In this document: positions 16,687 to 25,218 of the stretch, one piece after another
Layout: every line of letters starts with the position of its first letter
Numbering within the stretch: the first letter of the stretch is position 1
From: Streptomyces roseolilacinus
GTDB taxonomy: Bacteria > Actinomycetota > Actinomycetes > Streptomycetales > Streptomycetaceae
Direction of reading: 5' to 3'
DNA length: 64,000 bases
NCBI RefSeq assembly: GCF_014649335.1
Contig: NZ_BMSV01000005.1
Coordinates: 310,001-374,000 of the forward strand
Translations under genes and position numbers: made by a program
Notes under the pieces: model-generated
What the model was told of the DNA's origin: nothing
Seen by the model: only the letters and a program-made list of their open reading frames with translations
The model's database searches: none

Positions 16687-16986
16687 GATGTCGAGCCCTT
16701 TCGTCGCGTGTTGCTCGCGTTCACTCAGAGAATGGGCGAGCTCCGGCCGTCGCGCGCGCCGAGACGGTCACACGGGGTCACCGGGAACCGGCCGGTCGCC
16801 GCCCCACCCGTGTGCGGGAAGGGCGACGGCGTGCGGGGCGGTCCGGCTTCTCACCCGTTCGGCCGACACCCTGATGCGGGCCGCCACCCCCGCCACCGGG
16901 CACCGTGCGCGACCCGTCACGGGGCACCGTGCGCGACCCGCCGGGGAGCGGATGCGGGGACGGCGCCCCTGCCGGACGATGGAGCG
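16687..16986. repeat. 300-bp divergent intergenic region with a 19-bp direct repeat
   Basis: Lies between rppA and the epsilon-subunit-like gene and should contain the rppA promoter. It holds an exact 19-base direct repeat, GGGCACCGTGCGCGACCCG, at 16898-16916 and 16922-16940 (24-base period), 50-90 bases before the epsilon-like start. No other gene or RNA is seen. Confidence 0.7.
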
Positions 16987-17205
16987 ATGCGCCACCACCT
17001 GCGGATAGTCCACGGTTCACCCACCAGTGCGGAGCTCGCCGCCGTCACCGCCGTCCTGGGCGCCCTCGTCCACGGCGGCGAGCACACCGCCGGACACCCC
17101 CACCGCCGCTCCCCCCGCGCCGAGTGGGACCGCCACTGGCACCCGCACCCCCTGCCGCACTCCTGGTGCACCCGCGCGGCGCGGCGGACCTTCGGCCGCC
17201 CGTAG
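16987..17205 (+). CDS. Acyl-CoA carboxylase epsilon subunit-like protein
   Basis: A 72-residue protein. Its first part, LRIVHGSPTSAELAAVTAVL, fits the short epsilon subunit of actinobacterial acyl-CoA carboxylases (consensus: a valine-rich strand, a G-(N/S)-P, then EELAALTAVL). The C-terminal half is basic, with HP repeats and a Trp (HSWCTRAARRTFG). Epsilon subunits bind and stabilise the beta carboxyltransferase. No alpha or beta carboxylase gene is nearby, so this is an orphan. Its divergent position next to rppA suggests, without proving, a link to malonyl-CoA supply. Confidence 0.6.
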   Translation: MRHHLRIVHGSPTSAELAAVTAVLGALVHGGEHTAGHPHRRSPRAEWDRHWHPHPLPHSWCTRAARRTFGRP

Positions 17206-17208
17206 CCG

Positions 17209-18006
17209 TCACCGGCCCGTACGCCTCCGCGCGGCACCCGCCGTGAGGCCCACCCCGTGGTCGGCGAGCCGGCCGACCACCAGACCCCGCGCCCGGCAGT
17301 CGGCGACCAGCCCCGGCAGCGCCCCCAGCGCCGCCCGCCACGAACCGGGCGCGCACAGCGCGTCCGAGTCGTGCAGCAGCACCGTCGCCCCGCCCCGCGT
17401 CCCGCGGGCGACCTCCGCCCGCACGCTCGCGGGCGTCGCGTCCGCCGTCCAGTCGCGCCCCCACGCCGACCACAGCACCGGACGGAGCCCCGCCGCGCGC
17501 GCCGCCGCCCACCGGCCCCCGGTCAGCACCCCGTACGGCGGCCGGTACCACAGCGGCCGGCACCCCGCCACGTCCGAGACCAGCGCCGCCGCCCGCGCCA
17601 CCTCCCGCACCTCCCGCACCGGCCGCGGCACCCACGGAGGGGCGTGGCCCCAGCCGTGGACCGCCAGTTCGTGGCCCTCCGCCACGATCAGCCGCCCCAG
17701 CGCCGGCGCCCGCTCCAGCCGCTCGCCGAGCACGAAGAACGTCGCCCGGACCGACAGCCGCTCCAGCGCCCGCAGGAACAACGGCGTCGTACCGGGGTCC
17801 GGCCCGTCGTCGAACGTCAGCGCCACCCGCCCCGGATCGCCCCGCCCGTCCAGCGCCGGCCACAGCGCCCCGCGCACCCCCGGCAGCCACGTCGCCGCGG
17901 GCACGACGTGCCAGCCCGCCAGCCCCGCCACCGCGGCCGCCCCCGCCCGCCAGGCGTCCGCCCGCCGACCCGGCGCACGCCACGCGGCCGCACCCGCCGC
18001 GCTCAC
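17209..18006 (-). CDS. Polysaccharide deacetylase (NodB domain)
   Basis: A 265-residue CE4 deacetylase. The NodB motifs are canonical: TFDDGPDPG with both aspartates, HGWGH, WYRPPYGVLTGG and LLHDSDALCAPG. A weakly hydrophobic N-terminal segment (about 20-50, with AGWHVVPAATWLPG) may serve as an uncleaved anchor. GTG 18006 is used because it overlaps the TGA of the upstream transporter gene; GTG 18009 is an alternative. It is the third gene of an SDR-transporter-deacetylase operon that faces a diacylglycerol glycosyltransferase, so the substrate may be a glycolipid or envelope glycan rather than peptidoglycan. Confidence 0.9.
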   Translation of the reverse strand: MSAAGAAAWRAPGRRADAWRAGAAAVAGLAGWHVVPAATWLPGVRGALWPALDGRGDPGRVALTFDDGPDPGTTPLFLRALERLSVRATFFVLGERLERAPALGRLIVAEGHELAVHGWGHAPPWVPRPVREVREVARAAALVSDVAGCRPLWYRPPYGVLTGGRWAAARAAGLRPVLWSAWGRDWTADATPASVRAEVARGTRGGATVLLHDSDALCAPGSWRAALGALPGLVADCRARGLVVGRLADHGVGLTAGAARRRTGR

Positions 18007-18872
18007 CACGAGTCCTCCCCCTCCTCGCCGCCCCTCACCAGCGGCGACCGGGCCAGCTCCACGCACGCCGCCACCAGCACCACCAACGCGATCGCCTCGA
18101 ACACCCCCCGCACGCCCACGACCACCCGCTCGTCGAACAGCCAGACCCCCAGCACCACGCTCAGCAGCGCGTCCCCCAGCGTCAGCGCCGGCTGCGACGC
18201 GGCCAGCGTCCCCGCCCGGAACGTCACCTGCAGCAGCAGGAAACTCGTCAGCCCCACCGCGGCCGCCGCGTACAGCTGCCACCCCGCGAACACCGCGCCC
18301 AGCCCGTCCTGAAGCCGGCCCAGCGCGTCCTTCAGCAGCGCCGCCGTCCCGGAGAACCCCAGCGCCGTCGCCGTCCCCAGCACGGCCGCCCGCGGGGCCG
18401 ACGGCAGCCGCAGCGCCACGGCCACCAGTCCCACCGCGACCGCCCCGATCACCAGCCCCGCCCACAGCCAGTCCGCCGCCGGTACGGTCGCCCGCCCGCC
18501 CGACGGTTCCGCCAGCGCCAGGAACGCCGCCAGCCCGGCCGCCATCGCCCCGAACGCCCACCACGTGCGCCGGTCGGGGTTCCGCCGGAACACGAGTCCA
18601 CCCAGCACCAGCGTGAACAGCAGCTCCGTGCTCATCACCGGCTGCACGACCGCCAGCGGCCCCGTCGCCAGGGCCAGCGCCTGGAACACCCCCGACAGCC
18701 CCAGCACCGCCGAACCCCACACCCACACCCGCCGCCGCACCAGCCTCGGCCACCACCCCCGCACCGCCGTGCCCGCCGTGCCCGTGTCGGCGGCGGCGCG
18801 CCGTTGGAGCACCGAGGCCGCGGCGTTGCCCACCGCCGCCAGCAGCGCCAGGCAGATCGAGAGAGCGAGCAT
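18003..18872 (-). CDS. DMT-superfamily (EamA-like) transporter
   Basis: A 289-residue integral membrane protein with about ten hydrophobic helices and the drug/metabolite-transporter layout of two EamA-like halves. Segments such as GPLAVVQPVMSTELLFTLVL and LAASQPALTLGDALLSVVLG are the matching helices of the two halves. ATG 18872 is chosen because it starts directly before the first helix (MLALSICLALLAAVGNAAAS); upstream residues are Arg/Pro-rich. It lies 10 bases after the SDR gene and overlaps the deacetylase start. Such carriers flip or export lipids, sugars or metabolites; here an envelope intermediate is plausible. Confidence 0.9.
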   Translation of the reverse strand: MLALSICLALLAAVGNAAASVLQRRAAADTGTAGTAVRGWWPRLVRRRVWVWGSAVLGLSGVFQALALATGPLAVVQPVMSTELLFTLVLGGLVFRRNPDRRTWWAFGAMAAGLAAFLALAEPSGGRATVPAADWLWAGLVIGAVAVGLVAVALRLPSAPRAAVLGTATALGFSGTAALLKDALGRLQDGLGAVFAGWQLYAAAAVGLTSFLLLQVTFRAGTLAASQPALTLGDALLSVVLGVWLFDERVVVGVRGVFEAIALVVLVAACVELARSPLVRGGEEGEDSW

Positions 18873-18882
18873 CGCGCGCCGC

Positions 18883-19647
18883 TCAGCCGAACCGCTTGGC
18901 CATCGCGCGGAAGAACCCGGGCGCACCGCCCCGGATCCGCGCCGGTCCCGCCAGCCACGCCGGTGCGAACACCTCGTCCCGCCCGCGCACCACCGACTTC
19001 CACACCAGGTCCGCCAGCCGCCGCGCCGGCACCGGACGCGGCCACCCGCGGTGGTACGGGGCGCCCCGGTGCGCGAAGAAAGGCGTGTCGACCGCGCCGG
19101 GCAGCACCGCCGTCACCCCCACCCGCGTGCCGGCCAGTTCGTAGCGCAGGCTCTCCGCGAACGCCAGCAGCCCGCCCTTCGTCGCCGCGTACACCGCCTC
19201 GTTGGCCACGCCCGCCCAGCCCGCCATCGAACTGACCAGCACCACCCGCCCCACCCCCCGCTCCACCATCCCCGGCAGCAGCAGCCGCACCAACTGCACC
19301 GTGCCCGTCAGATTCACCGCCACCAGCCGCTCCACGACCTCCGGCGGCGTCCGCGTCAACGGCCCCGCCCAGCCGATCCCGGCCGCCGCCACCAGCACGT
19401 CGACCCGCCCCTCCCGCTCCAGCGCCCGGGCGGCCAGCCGCTCCACCCCCGCCGGTCCGCCCAGGTCACCCGGCAGTCCCACACCCCCCGTACGGAGCGC
19501 CACCCCGCCGAGCCGCTCCTCGTCCCGGCCCGCCAGCAGCAACCGCCAGCGCCGCTCGGCGTCCACGGCGAACCGCTCGGCCACCGCTTCCCCGATCCCC
19601 GACGACGCACCCGTGATGAGCACGACCGGCCGTGCCGTTCCCGCCAT
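18883..19647 (-). CDS. Short-chain dehydrogenase/reductase
   Basis: A 254-residue classical SDR. The nucleotide-binding motif is TGASSGIGE (12-20), the NAAG-equivalent is VAAAGIG, and the catalytic triad is Ser140, Tyr153 and Lys157 in the pattern LVSSMAGW...YAATK. A basic residue pattern after the second strand (AGRDEERL) favours NADPH. It is the first gene of a three-gene operon with a DMT transporter and a NodB deacetylase. The hydrophobic C-terminal region with FFRAMAKRFG suggests a lipid-like or membrane-near substrate. Confidence 0.92.
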   Translation of the reverse strand: MAGTARPVVLITGASSGIGEAVAERFAVDAERRWRLLLAGRDEERLGGVALRTGGVGLPGDLGGPAGVERLAARALEREGRVDVLVAAAGIGWAGPLTRTPPEVVERLVAVNLTGTVQLVRLLLPGMVERGVGRVVLVSSMAGWAGVANEAVYAATKGGLLAFAESLRYELAGTRVGVTAVLPGAVDTPFFAHRGAPYHRGWPRPVPARRLADLVWKSVVRGRDEVFAPAWLAGPARIRGGAPGFFRAMAKRFG

Positions 19648-19827
19648 GCCAGACCTCCGGACTCGTGCGCCTGCGCTCCCCGCAGACTCCAGGTTCCTCC
19701 CCGGACCGCCCGCCGCGACGGTGCGCCGGGCCCGCGAACCACCCGAACAGGCCCGCCCGGCCCGCCCGGGCCGCCCCCATGGCCCCACCATGGGAGGACC
19801 CGGATCCCGCCACCGGAAGGCGACCAC

Positions 19828-20916
19828 ATGACGCGGCGCTGCCTGGTCCTGAGCGCGAGCATGGGGGCGGGCCACGACGCCGTCGCCGCCGAACTCGCCC
19901 ACCGGCTCCGCGCGCACGGCCACGACGCGCACGTCCACGACGTCCTGACGCTGCTGCCGCCCGGCACCGGTCCGGCCCTGCGCGCCTTCTACCGCACGGC
20001 GGTGCGCCGCGTCCCCGCGCTCTACACGGCGATCTACCGCGTCTTCCTCGCCCCGCCCCCGCCCCGCCCGGACGGCCCCGCCGCCCCGCGCGCCGACACC
20101 TCACCGCTGGCCGCGCTCGCCGAACGGCCCCTGGAGACCCTGGCCGCCCGCCTCCGCCCCGACGTCGTCGTCTCCACCTTCCACCTCGCCGCGCAGGTCA
20201 CCGGCCGGATGCGGGAACGCGGCACCCTGCGCGTCCCCAGCGCCGTGTACGTCACCGACTTCGCCGTCCACCGCGGCTGGCTCCACCCGGGCAACGACCT
20301 GTACCTGTGCGTCAGCCCCGGCGCCGCCGAAGCCGCCCGCACGGGCACCGGCCGCCGTACCGCCGCGCCCGGCCCGGTCGTCCCCCCCGCCTTCCACACG
20401 GTCGCCCAGGCCCCGCCCGGCCCGCCGCCGGACCCGCGCCGGCCCACCGTCCTGCTCTCCGCGGGCGCCTGGGGCGTGGGCTCCGACCTGCCCCGCACGG
20501 CCCGGGCCCTGGCCCGGCACGGCCTGCGCCCGGTCGTCCTGTGCGGCCACGACGAGCGCCTGCGCCGCCGTACCGCCCGCGTCCCGGGCGCCGTCGCGCT
20601 CGGCTGGACCGACGACCTGCCCGCCCTCATGGCCTCGGCCCGCCTGCTGGTCGACAACGCCGCGGGCCAGACCGCCCTCCAGGCCCTGGCCGCCGGCCTG
20701 CCCCTCGTCGCCTACCGCCCCATCCCCGGCCACGGCACCGACGGCGTACGCCACATGGCGGCGGAGGGCCTGACGACGACGGCGCCCGACCTCCCGGCCC
20801 TCCTCGCCGCCACCTCCCGCCTCGTCCCCGACGGCCCGGAGCGCTCCGCGCACGTCGCCCGGGGCCACGCCCTCTTCCAGGACGACGCCTCCCTCCTCGT
20901 CACCTCCCTCACCTAG
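19828..20916 (+). CDS. Diacylglycerol glycosyltransferase (MGDG synthase/MurG-like, GT-B)
   Basis: A 362-residue GT-B glycosyltransferase of the galactosyldiacylglycerol-synthase type. The N-terminal domain opens LVLSASMGAGHDAVAAELAH, the acceptor-side motif with GAGH; a later segment has DVVVSTFHLAAQ. The C-terminal nucleotide-sugar domain has VLLSAGAWGVGSD and the signature DNAAGQTALQALAAGLPLVAYRP. It would transfer a sugar from a nucleotide sugar to diacylglycerol or a related lipid at the inner membrane face. It is divergent from the SDR-transporter-deacetylase operon; together they look like a small glycolipid-making and export set. Confidence 0.88.
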   Translation: MTRRCLVLSASMGAGHDAVAAELAHRLRAHGHDAHVHDVLTLLPPGTGPALRAFYRTAVRRVPALYTAIYRVFLAPPPPRPDGPAAPRADTSPLAALAERPLETLAARLRPDVVVSTFHLAAQVTGRMRERGTLRVPSAVYVTDFAVHRGWLHPGNDLYLCVSPGAAEAARTGTGRRTAAPGPVVPPAFHTVAQAPPGPPPDPRRPTVLLSAGAWGVGSDLPRTARALARHGLRPVVLCGHDERLRRRTARVPGAVALGWTDDLPALMASARLLVDNAAGQTALQALAAGLPLVAYRPIPGHGTDGVRHMAAEGLTTTAPDLPALLAATSRLVPDGPERSAHVARGHALFQDDASLLVTSLT

Positions 20917-21034
20917 TGCCGCGACCGTCCCAAGCCGGGGCCCCGGCCGGCGCCGTTCACGATTCGTTCAAGCCGTGGCCAACGGAACGCCAAGAGGCGG
21001 AGCGGCCGGGAGGGCGCGGCCTACCGTGCCGGGT

Positions 21035-21784
21035 GTGACGTCGACACCCGAGCTCATATCCCCCGACCGCCCCGACCGCCCCGACCGCCCCGACCGCCGC
21101 GCGCTCCTGCGCGCCGCGCTGGCCGGCGGAGCGGTCCTCGGCGCGGGCGCCGCCCTGCCCGCCGCGCCGGCCGTCGCCGCCGGACGCGGGGCCGGACGGC
21201 CGGACACCCCGGCGGCCGCGCTCCGCGCGCTGCGACACGGCAACCACCGGTGGTCCACCCGCCACCAGACCCACCCGCACGAGGCCGACGGCGACCGCCT
21301 CCTGGCCGTGTCCGGACAGCACCCGTTCGCCGTCGTCCTCGGCTGCATCGACTCGCGCGTCCCGCCCGAGCTGGTCTTCGACCAGGGCCTGGGCGACCTG
21401 ATGACAGTCCGCTCGGCCGGCTGCGTCCTCGACGAGGCGGTCCTGGGGAGCATCGCGTACGGCGTCCTGGAACTCGACATCCCGCTCGTGATGGTGCTGG
21501 GACACCAGTCGTGCGGCGCGGTCACCGCCGCCGTCCACGCGGCCGAGACCGGCGAGGAACTGCCCGCGCACATCTCGTACGTCGCCGAGCAGATCCGTCC
21601 CGCCATCGACCACACCCAGACCGGGCCGGCCCGCGTCGACGCGACGATCACCGCGAACGTCCGGCTGGTCCGCTCCCGCCTCGCCGCCGAACCGGACCTG
21701 GCGGCGCGGACCGCCACGGGCCGCCTCGCCGTCGTCGGCGCCCGCTACGAACTGGCCACCCAGCAGGTCCTCCTCGTCACCTGA
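21035..21784 (+). CDS. Exported beta-class carbonic anhydrase
   Basis: A 249-residue beta-carbonic anhydrase with an N-terminal export signal. Zinc ligands are Cys104 (GCIDSRVPPE, with the Asp-Arg dyad), His157 and Cys160 in LGHQSCGAV. The N-terminus contains RRALLRAALAGGAVLG, a twin-arginine-like signal, so export as a folded zinc protein by the Tat route is likely. It is preceded by a tandem repeat encoding PDR four times (9-base CCGACCGCC-type units). GTG 21035 gives a compact signal; an earlier GTG at 20975 is possible. The enzyme interconverts CO2 and bicarbonate outside the membrane. Confidence 0.92.
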   Translation: MTSTPELISPDRPDRPDRPDRRALLRAALAGGAVLGAGAALPAAPAVAAGRGAGRPDTPAAALRALRHGNHRWSTRHQTHPHEADGDRLLAVSGQHPFAVVLGCIDSRVPPELVFDQGLGDLMTVRSAGCVLDEAVLGSIAYGVLELDIPLVMVLGHQSCGAVTAAVHAAETGEELPAHISYVAEQIRPAIDHTQTGPARVDATITANVRLVRSRLAAEPDLAARTATGRLAVVGARYELATQQVLLVT

Positions 21785-21813
21785 CCGGATTCCCGGGTGA
21801 CAGACTCCGGTTC

Positions 21814-22731
21814 ATGACCACAGAGACGATCACCGCTGACGCCGCGGGCACCTGGAACCTGGGTGACATGACGGTCAACCGCCTCGGGTTCGGGGCGATG
21901 CGCCTGACCGGCAGCGCCGCCTTCCACCTCGGCAGGCCGCGCGACCGCGAGACCTCGATCCGGGTGGTGCGCCGGGCCGTCGAACTCGGCGTCGACCACA
22001 TCGACACCGCCGCGTTCTACTTCTCCGCCCTCCGCTCCGCGAACGAGCTCCTCAACCGGGCCCTCGCGCCGTACCCCGAGGACCTGGTCATCGCCACCAA
22101 GGTCGGCCCCGGACGCGACCCGTCGGGGAAGTGGCTGCCGTGGGCGACGCCGGGGCAGCTGCGCGGCCAGGTGGAGGAGAACCTCCGCCAGTTGGGGCGC
22201 GACCACCTCGACCTGGTCAACCTCCGGGTCAACGGGCCCGACTCGATCGCGGAGCACCTCGGCGTCCTCGCCGAGCTGCGCGAGGCGGGCCTGATCCGCC
22301 ACCTCGGGGTCTCCAACGTCAGCGTGGCGCAGTTCGACGAGGCGAGGGCCGTCGCCCCGGTGGTGTGCGTCCAGAACCGCTACGGCCTCGGAGCCCGGAG
22401 CCCCTGGTCCGACGCCTTGATCCGGCAGTGCGGGGAACTCGGCGTCGCCTTCGTCCCGTTCTACGCGATAGCCGGTGAGGGCGCCGAGGCCGGCGCCGCG
22501 GCCGCCGCGCCCACCGCGGCCGAGGAGACGGTCGGGGACGTCGCCCGCGCGCACGGGGCGACGGCCGCGCAGGTGCGTCTGGCGTGGACCCTGCACCAGG
22601 GCCCCCACGTCCTGGCCATCCCCGGCACGGGCGATCCCGGCCACCTCGCGGAGAACGTCGCCGCGGCCGCCCTGCGCCTCACCCCGGAGGACCTGGCCCG
22701 CCTGGAGGAGGCGCACGCCCCCGCCGCGTGA
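21814..22731 (+). CDS. Aldo/keto reductase
   Basis: A 305-residue aldo/keto reductase. The catalytic Asp is in DHIDTAAFYF with Tyr at the FYF position, and Lys is in VIATKVGPGRDPSG. The usual His is replaced in the DLVNLRVNG segment, where Asn occupies the position, as in the pyridoxal-reductase-like branch. The end has VLAIPGTGDPGHLAENVAAA, the NADP phosphate-binding region. ATG 21814 lies 29 bases after the carbonic anhydrase stop, so the two may be co-transcribed although their functions appear unrelated. Confidence 0.9.
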   Translation: MTTETITADAAGTWNLGDMTVNRLGFGAMRLTGSAAFHLGRPRDRETSIRVVRRAVELGVDHIDTAAFYFSALRSANELLNRALAPYPEDLVIATKVGPGRDPSGKWLPWATPGQLRGQVEENLRQLGRDHLDLVNLRVNGPDSIAEHLGVLAELREAGLIRHLGVSNVSVAQFDEARAVAPVVCVQNRYGLGARSPWSDALIRQCGELGVAFVPFYAIAGEGAEAGAAAAAPTAAEETVGDVARAHGATAAQVRLAWTLHQGPHVLAIPGTGDPGHLAENVAAAALRLTPEDLARLEEAHAPAA

Positions 22732-22906
22732 CGGTCCGGGGCCGGACGACGGACCGGGCCCGTCGGGACGGAGCCGGGCACCCGGCCGGAGCGCCCCCCC
22801 GTGGGGCCGCGGGCGGCCGGCGTACCGGTGGTGCGAGTCCGGCCCGCGCTCCGGCGGGCGCCCGGCGACGGGTGCTCCCGGCCGGCGCCGGCCCCGGCGT
22901 GCCGCC

Positions 22907-23878
22907 CTACGCGCCGCCCGGCTTCAACCCGCGCAGCCGGGAGTCCAGTTCGCGCCGGTAGAAGTCGATGAAGCCGTCCGGGTCGGGCCCCGCGTTCTGC
23001 ATGACCAGCCGGTCGAAGCCGGCGTCGACGTACCCCTGCGCCATCTCCACGTACCGCTCCGGGTCGTTCCCGCAGGCGAAGGCGCGCAGGATGTCCTCCT
23101 CGCGGACGGTGGTCGTGGCGGCGTCGAAGTTCACCGGGTTCGGCAGCTCGCTCATCACCTTCCACCCCGTCACCGCCCACCGCGACGTCTCCAGCGCGGC
23201 CCGCGCGGCGGTCTGCTCGTCGGGCGCCCACGCCATGGGCACCTCCGCGTAGCGGGGCCCGTCGCCCCCGGCGTCCCGGTACCCCTGGACGATCTCCGGC
23301 TTGGCCTCCGTGGCGAACAGCGCGTCCCCCAACTCCGCCGCCACCCGCGTCGAGTCGGGCCCGCTCGCCGCCACGGCGAGGAGCGGCGGCGTCGGCGGCA
23401 GGTCGAAGACGCGGGCGTCCTCCAGCCGCAGGTGCTTCCCCTCGTACGAGCGGTAGCCGCCGCTCCACAGCAGCCGGATGATCTCCAGGGCCTCGCGCAG
23501 CATCTCGTGCCGCGCGGCGACCGCCGGGTAGCCCTCGCCGACGACGTGCTCGTTCAGCCGCTCGCCCGAGCCGACGCCGAGCACGAACCGCCCCTCCGAC
23601 AGCAGTGCCAGCGTCGCCGAGGCCTGCGCGATGATCGCCGGGTGGTACCGCATCGTCGGACACGTCACGCCGGTGGCCAGCCCGATCCGGCTGGTCTTCG
23701 CCGCGATCGTGCCGAGCACGGTCCAGGCGAACGGGGAGTGCCCCTGGTTGTCCAGCCACGGGTGGAAGTGGTCGCTGATCTCGACGAAGTCGAACCCGGC
23801 CTCCTCGGCCAGGACGGCCTGCCTCACCAGCTCGCCCGGCGCGAACGCCTCCGCCGCGAGCTTGTACCCGATCTCCAT
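22907..23878 (-). CDS. LLM-class F420-dependent oxidoreductase (FGD-like)
   Basis: A 323-residue luciferase-like barrel enzyme of the F420-dependent glucose-6-phosphate dehydrogenase-like family. Marks include AEEAGFDFVEISDHFHPW near the N-terminus (the His-bearing F420-side loop), VTCPTMRYHPAIIAQA, RFVLGVGSGERLNEH and the cofactor-phosphate region LAVAASGPDSTRVAAELGD. It would use coenzyme F420, which streptomycetes make, for hydride transfer. The substrate may be something other than glucose-6-phosphate, as the family is broad. The gene is single and divergent from the SRPBCC gene. Confidence 0.92.
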   Translation of the reverse strand: MEIGYKLAAEAFAPGELVRQAVLAEEAGFDFVEISDHFHPWLDNQGHSPFAWTVLGTIAAKTSRIGLATGVTCPTMRYHPAIIAQASATLALLSEGRFVLGVGSGERLNEHVVGEGYPAVAARHEMLREALEIIRLLWSGGYRSYEGKHLRLEDARVFDLPPTPPLLAVAASGPDSTRVAAELGDALFATEAKPEIVQGYRDAGGDGPRYAEVPMAWAPDEQTAARAALETSRWAVTGWKVMSELPNPVNFDAATTTVREEDILRAFACGNDPERYVEMAQGYVDAGFDRLVMQNAGPDPDGFIDFYRRELDSRLRGLKPGGA

Positions 23879-24117
23879 ACGACACCCCTGAGCGTGGATC
23901 CGTCCGGTCCGCGCAGAGGTACCCCGAGACTCCGGCCCCTAACAGGCTCCGCCCCCGAACGGGGTATCCCCGGCCCGGCCCGCACCACCGGGTCCGGCCC
24001 CCCGCTCGGCCGATCCGGTACGGACGTGCATGTCTGCGCGTGAGCGGGTACCCGCAGGCCGGTGCCGAGCGCGGCGCGAGCCCGTCGCGCCACCGTCACG
24101 AGATCAAGGAGTGACAG

Positions 24118-24582
24118 ATGAGCAAGGTGAAGGAGACCGTCGAGGTCGAGGTGCCGGTCCGCACCGCGTACAACCAGTGGACCCAGTTCGAGGAGTTCCC
24201 GAACTTCATGGAGGGCGTCGAGGAGGTCACGCAGCTCGACGACCGGCACAACCACTGGACGACGAAGATCGGCGGTGTCCGGCGCGAGTTCGACACCGAG
24301 ATCATCGACCAGCTCCCCGACGAGCGCATCGCCTGGCGGACGGTGAGCGGCGACACCCAGCAGAAGGGCGTCGTCAGCTTCCAGCGCGTGGACGAGACGC
24401 ACACGCGCGTGGAGCTGGTGATGGACGTCGAGCCGACCGGCCTCGCCGAGAAGGCCGCCGACATGACCGGCACGATCGACCGCCGGGTCAAGGGCGACAT
24501 GCGCCGGTTCAAGGAGTACATCGAGACGCGCGGCGGGGAGACCGGCGGCTGGCGCGGCCGGGTCAGGCCGGGCGACGTCTGA
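24118..24582 (+). CDS. SRPBCC (START-like) family protein
   Basis: A 154-residue protein of the polyketide cyclase/dehydrase type SRPBCC family, which folds as a helix-grip around a hydrophobic pocket. It starts SKVKETVEVEVPVRTAYNQW and has the characteristic FEEFPNFMEGVEEV and WRTVSGDTQQKGVVSFQRV strands. It has no signal or membrane part. Proteins of this subtype occur singly in actinobacterial genomes and bind an unknown lipid or aromatic ligand. A clear AGGAGTG precedes the ATG and a terminator follows, so it is a one-gene unit. Confidence 0.9.
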   Translation: MSKVKETVEVEVPVRTAYNQWTQFEEFPNFMEGVEEVTQLDDRHNHWTTKIGGVRREFDTEIIDQLPDERIAWRTVSGDTQQKGVVSFQRVDETHTRVELVMDVEPTGLAEKAADMTGTIDRRVKGDMRRFKEYIETRGGETGGWRGRVRPGDV

Positions 24583-24635
24583 GGGGCCGGGTGGGTCCGG
24601 CGGCCGGCGGGCCGCCGGGGCACCGGTGACCGGGT

Positions 24636-24666
24636 GGAAGGGACCGCGCACCGCGCGGTCCCTTCC
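24636..24666 (+). terminator. Terminator-like hairpin
   Basis: Perfect 13-bp stem (24636-24648 with 24654-24666) and five-base loop, 53 bases after the SRPBCC stop. Confidence 0.75.
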
Positions 24667-24708
24667 GCTGTCCGCGGCTCTCCCCGCAGGCCACCGGGGA
24701 TGGGTACG

Positions 24709-24738
24709 TTGACATATCTATCTCACCATACCTACTCT
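24709..24738 (+). promoter_or_regulatory. Promoter of the MarR gene (leaderless or nearly so)
   Basis: TTGACA at 24709-24714 is an exact consensus -35. TACTCT at 24733-24738, 18 bases on, serves as -10. The spacer is AT rich (ATCTATCTCACCATACC). The ATG at 24745 is only six bases past the -10, so transcription would start at or next to the start codon, giving a leaderless mRNA. Confidence 0.6.
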
Positions 24739-24744
24739 GGGGGA

Positions 24745-25218
24745 ATGCCCGACTCCCGCGCGTCCGCCCCGGACCCCGACCGCCTGGCCTCTGCGCTCGC
24801 GGCGTGTCTTCCGGAGCTGAACCGCGCCCTGGAGCGCCGGGTCACCCAGGACATCCGGCACCCCAAGCCGCCCGAGGGGCAGCTCGCGCTGCTCCGGTTC
24901 GTCCTGCACCACGAGGGCGCCACGGTGCGTGAGGCGGCCGACGCCCTCCTCATGCGGCCGAACAACGTCAGCGCCCTCGTCTCCCAGCTCACCGACGGCG
25001 GCCTGCTGGAGCGGCGGCGCGACGCCGCCGACAAGCGGATCGCGCACCTCCACCCGACCCCCCGGGCACGGCGTGAGCTGGCGGAGGTCCAGCGCCTCCG
25101 CAACGCGCACGTCGCCCGTGCGCTGCACCTCCTCACCGACGGGGAGATGGACGCCCTCGGCTCCGCCGTGGGCGCGCTCACGTCGCTGGCGCACCACCTC
25201 CGCCCCGCGGCCGAATAG
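24745..25218 (+). CDS. MarR-family transcriptional regulator
   Basis: A 157-residue winged-helix MarR regulator. The DNA-binding part has ATVREAADALLMRPNNVSAL (recognition helix) and the wing segment LERRRDAADKRIAHLHPTPRA, with the Asp-Lys-Arg turn typical of the family. N- and C-terminal helices form the dimer interface. It precedes, by 169 bases and in the same direction, an EmrB/QacA-type efflux pump gene and probably represses it, the ligand being a pump substrate. The start sits right at a consensus promoter. Confidence 0.92.
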   Translation: MPDSRASAPDPDRLASALAACLPELNRALERRVTQDIRHPKPPEGQLALLRFVLHHEGATVREAADALLMRPNNVSALVSQLTDGGLLERRRDAADKRIAHLHPTPRARRELAEVQRLRNAHVARALHLLTDGEMDALGSAVGALTSLAHHLRPAAE

